Shown piece by piece: positions 5,078 through 5,212 of a stretch of DNA of 5,212 nt. Positions within the stretch are counted from its first letter, which is position 1. The number at the start of each line of letters is the position of its first letter. This DNA is from Planctomycetota bacterium. Lineage in GTDB: Bacteria > Planctomycetota > UBA1135 > GCA-002686595. The stretch lies in contig JABFRZ010000321.1 of NCBI GenBank assembly GCA_013140785.1, forward strand, positions 1 through 5,212. Reading direction: 5' to 3'. The notes under the pieces are model-generated. The model had not been told where the DNA came from, ran no database searches, and saw only the letters and a program-made list of their open reading frames with translations. The translations under genes and the position numbers were made by a program.

Positions 5078-5212
5078 CGCCGCCGCACGAGTGCGGCGAG
5101 CACGTCGTCGGCGCCGATCCCGGCCATGCACACCGGACCCTCCGCGTGGCGGCAGCGGCGCGCGAGGCAGGGCGCGCACGCCGGAGGGTGCGCGCTGCGC
5201 ACGATCGTGTGC
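5074..5212 (-). CDS. GT9-family glycosyltransferase (LPS heptosyltransferase-like), C-terminal end only
   Basis: The minus strand is open from the window edge to TAG at 5074-5076, giving the last 45 residues of a gene that begins outside. They show PACAPCLARRC followed by PVCMAGI and DDVLAALVRRR. A cysteine set C-x2-C-x4-C-x7-C-M, then I, then a V-L-x-A-L tail, is the usual C-terminal signature of many glycosyltransferase family 9 proteins, such as WaaF/WaaC-type ADP-heptose:LPS heptosyltransferases. Those enzymes add heptose to the LPS inner core on the cytoplasmic face of the inner membrane. The donor-binding region is not in the window, so heptosyltransferase versus another GT9 activity cannot be decided. 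The neighbouring lptFG pair and WaaP-like kinase make an LPS role likely. The stop codon lies in the CTAG at the end of palindromic element B; the tail nevertheless looks of normal length. Confidence 0.7.
   Translation of the reverse strand, partial: HTIVRSAHPPACAPCLARRCRHAEGPVCMAGIGADDVLAALVRRR

Noticed and set aside
4847..5179. 110-codon minus-strand frame across the right palindromes
   Set aside because: It reads through the inverted repeats of element B and overlaps the GT9 gene in another frame; no protein-like pattern.

Overview
The window comes from a GC-rich genome (roughly 65-70% G+C by eye) of a Gram-negative-type, LPS-making bacterium. It is a piece of a lipopolysaccharide / outer-membrane assembly locus. 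TTG and GTG starts seem to be used and Shine-Dalgarno motifs are weak. The phylum cannot be fixed from this sequence; a GC-rich lineage such as Myxococcota or Planctomycetota would fit.

Layout. The left edge (1-238, minus) is the start of a kinase-like gene, probably an LPS-core kinase of the Kdo/WaaP type, cut by the window end. A short divergent gap (239-326) leads to two plus-strand permease genes, lptF-like (327-1397) and lptG-like (1394-2503), coupled through an ATGA overlap. After 94 bp comes a TPR-repeat lipoprotein (2598-3890). A 94-bp convergent gap with possible hairpins separates it from a minus-strand six-helix membrane protein of unknown function (3985-4704). The right edge (5074-5212, minus) is the last 45 codons of a GT9-family glycosyltransferase, most likely an LPS heptosyltransferase.

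The 369-bp gene-free stretch 4705-5073 is not ordinary spacer. It is almost filled by two different long imperfect palindromes placed end to end: element A (4721-4888, 32-nt terminal inverted repeats matching at 30 of 32) and element B (4885-5077, 25-nt ends matching at 24 of 25 plus a second 42-nt inverted block matching at 37 of 42). Both begin and end with CTAG, and they share the middle CTAG. They look like small non-autonomous mobile elements (MITE-like) or a palindromic intergenic repeat family inserted at CTAG sites. The junction of B supplies the TAG stop of the glycosyltransferase, and A ends only 16 bp upstream of the membrane protein's start.

Function. LptF and LptG are the inner-membrane permease pair that, with the LptB ATPase, extracts LPS for transport to the outer membrane. 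A heptosyltransferase and a WaaP-like kinase would build and phosphorylate the inner core. The TPR lipoprotein could be an envelope partner, but this rests only on position. The two palindromic elements are the most unusual content of the window.
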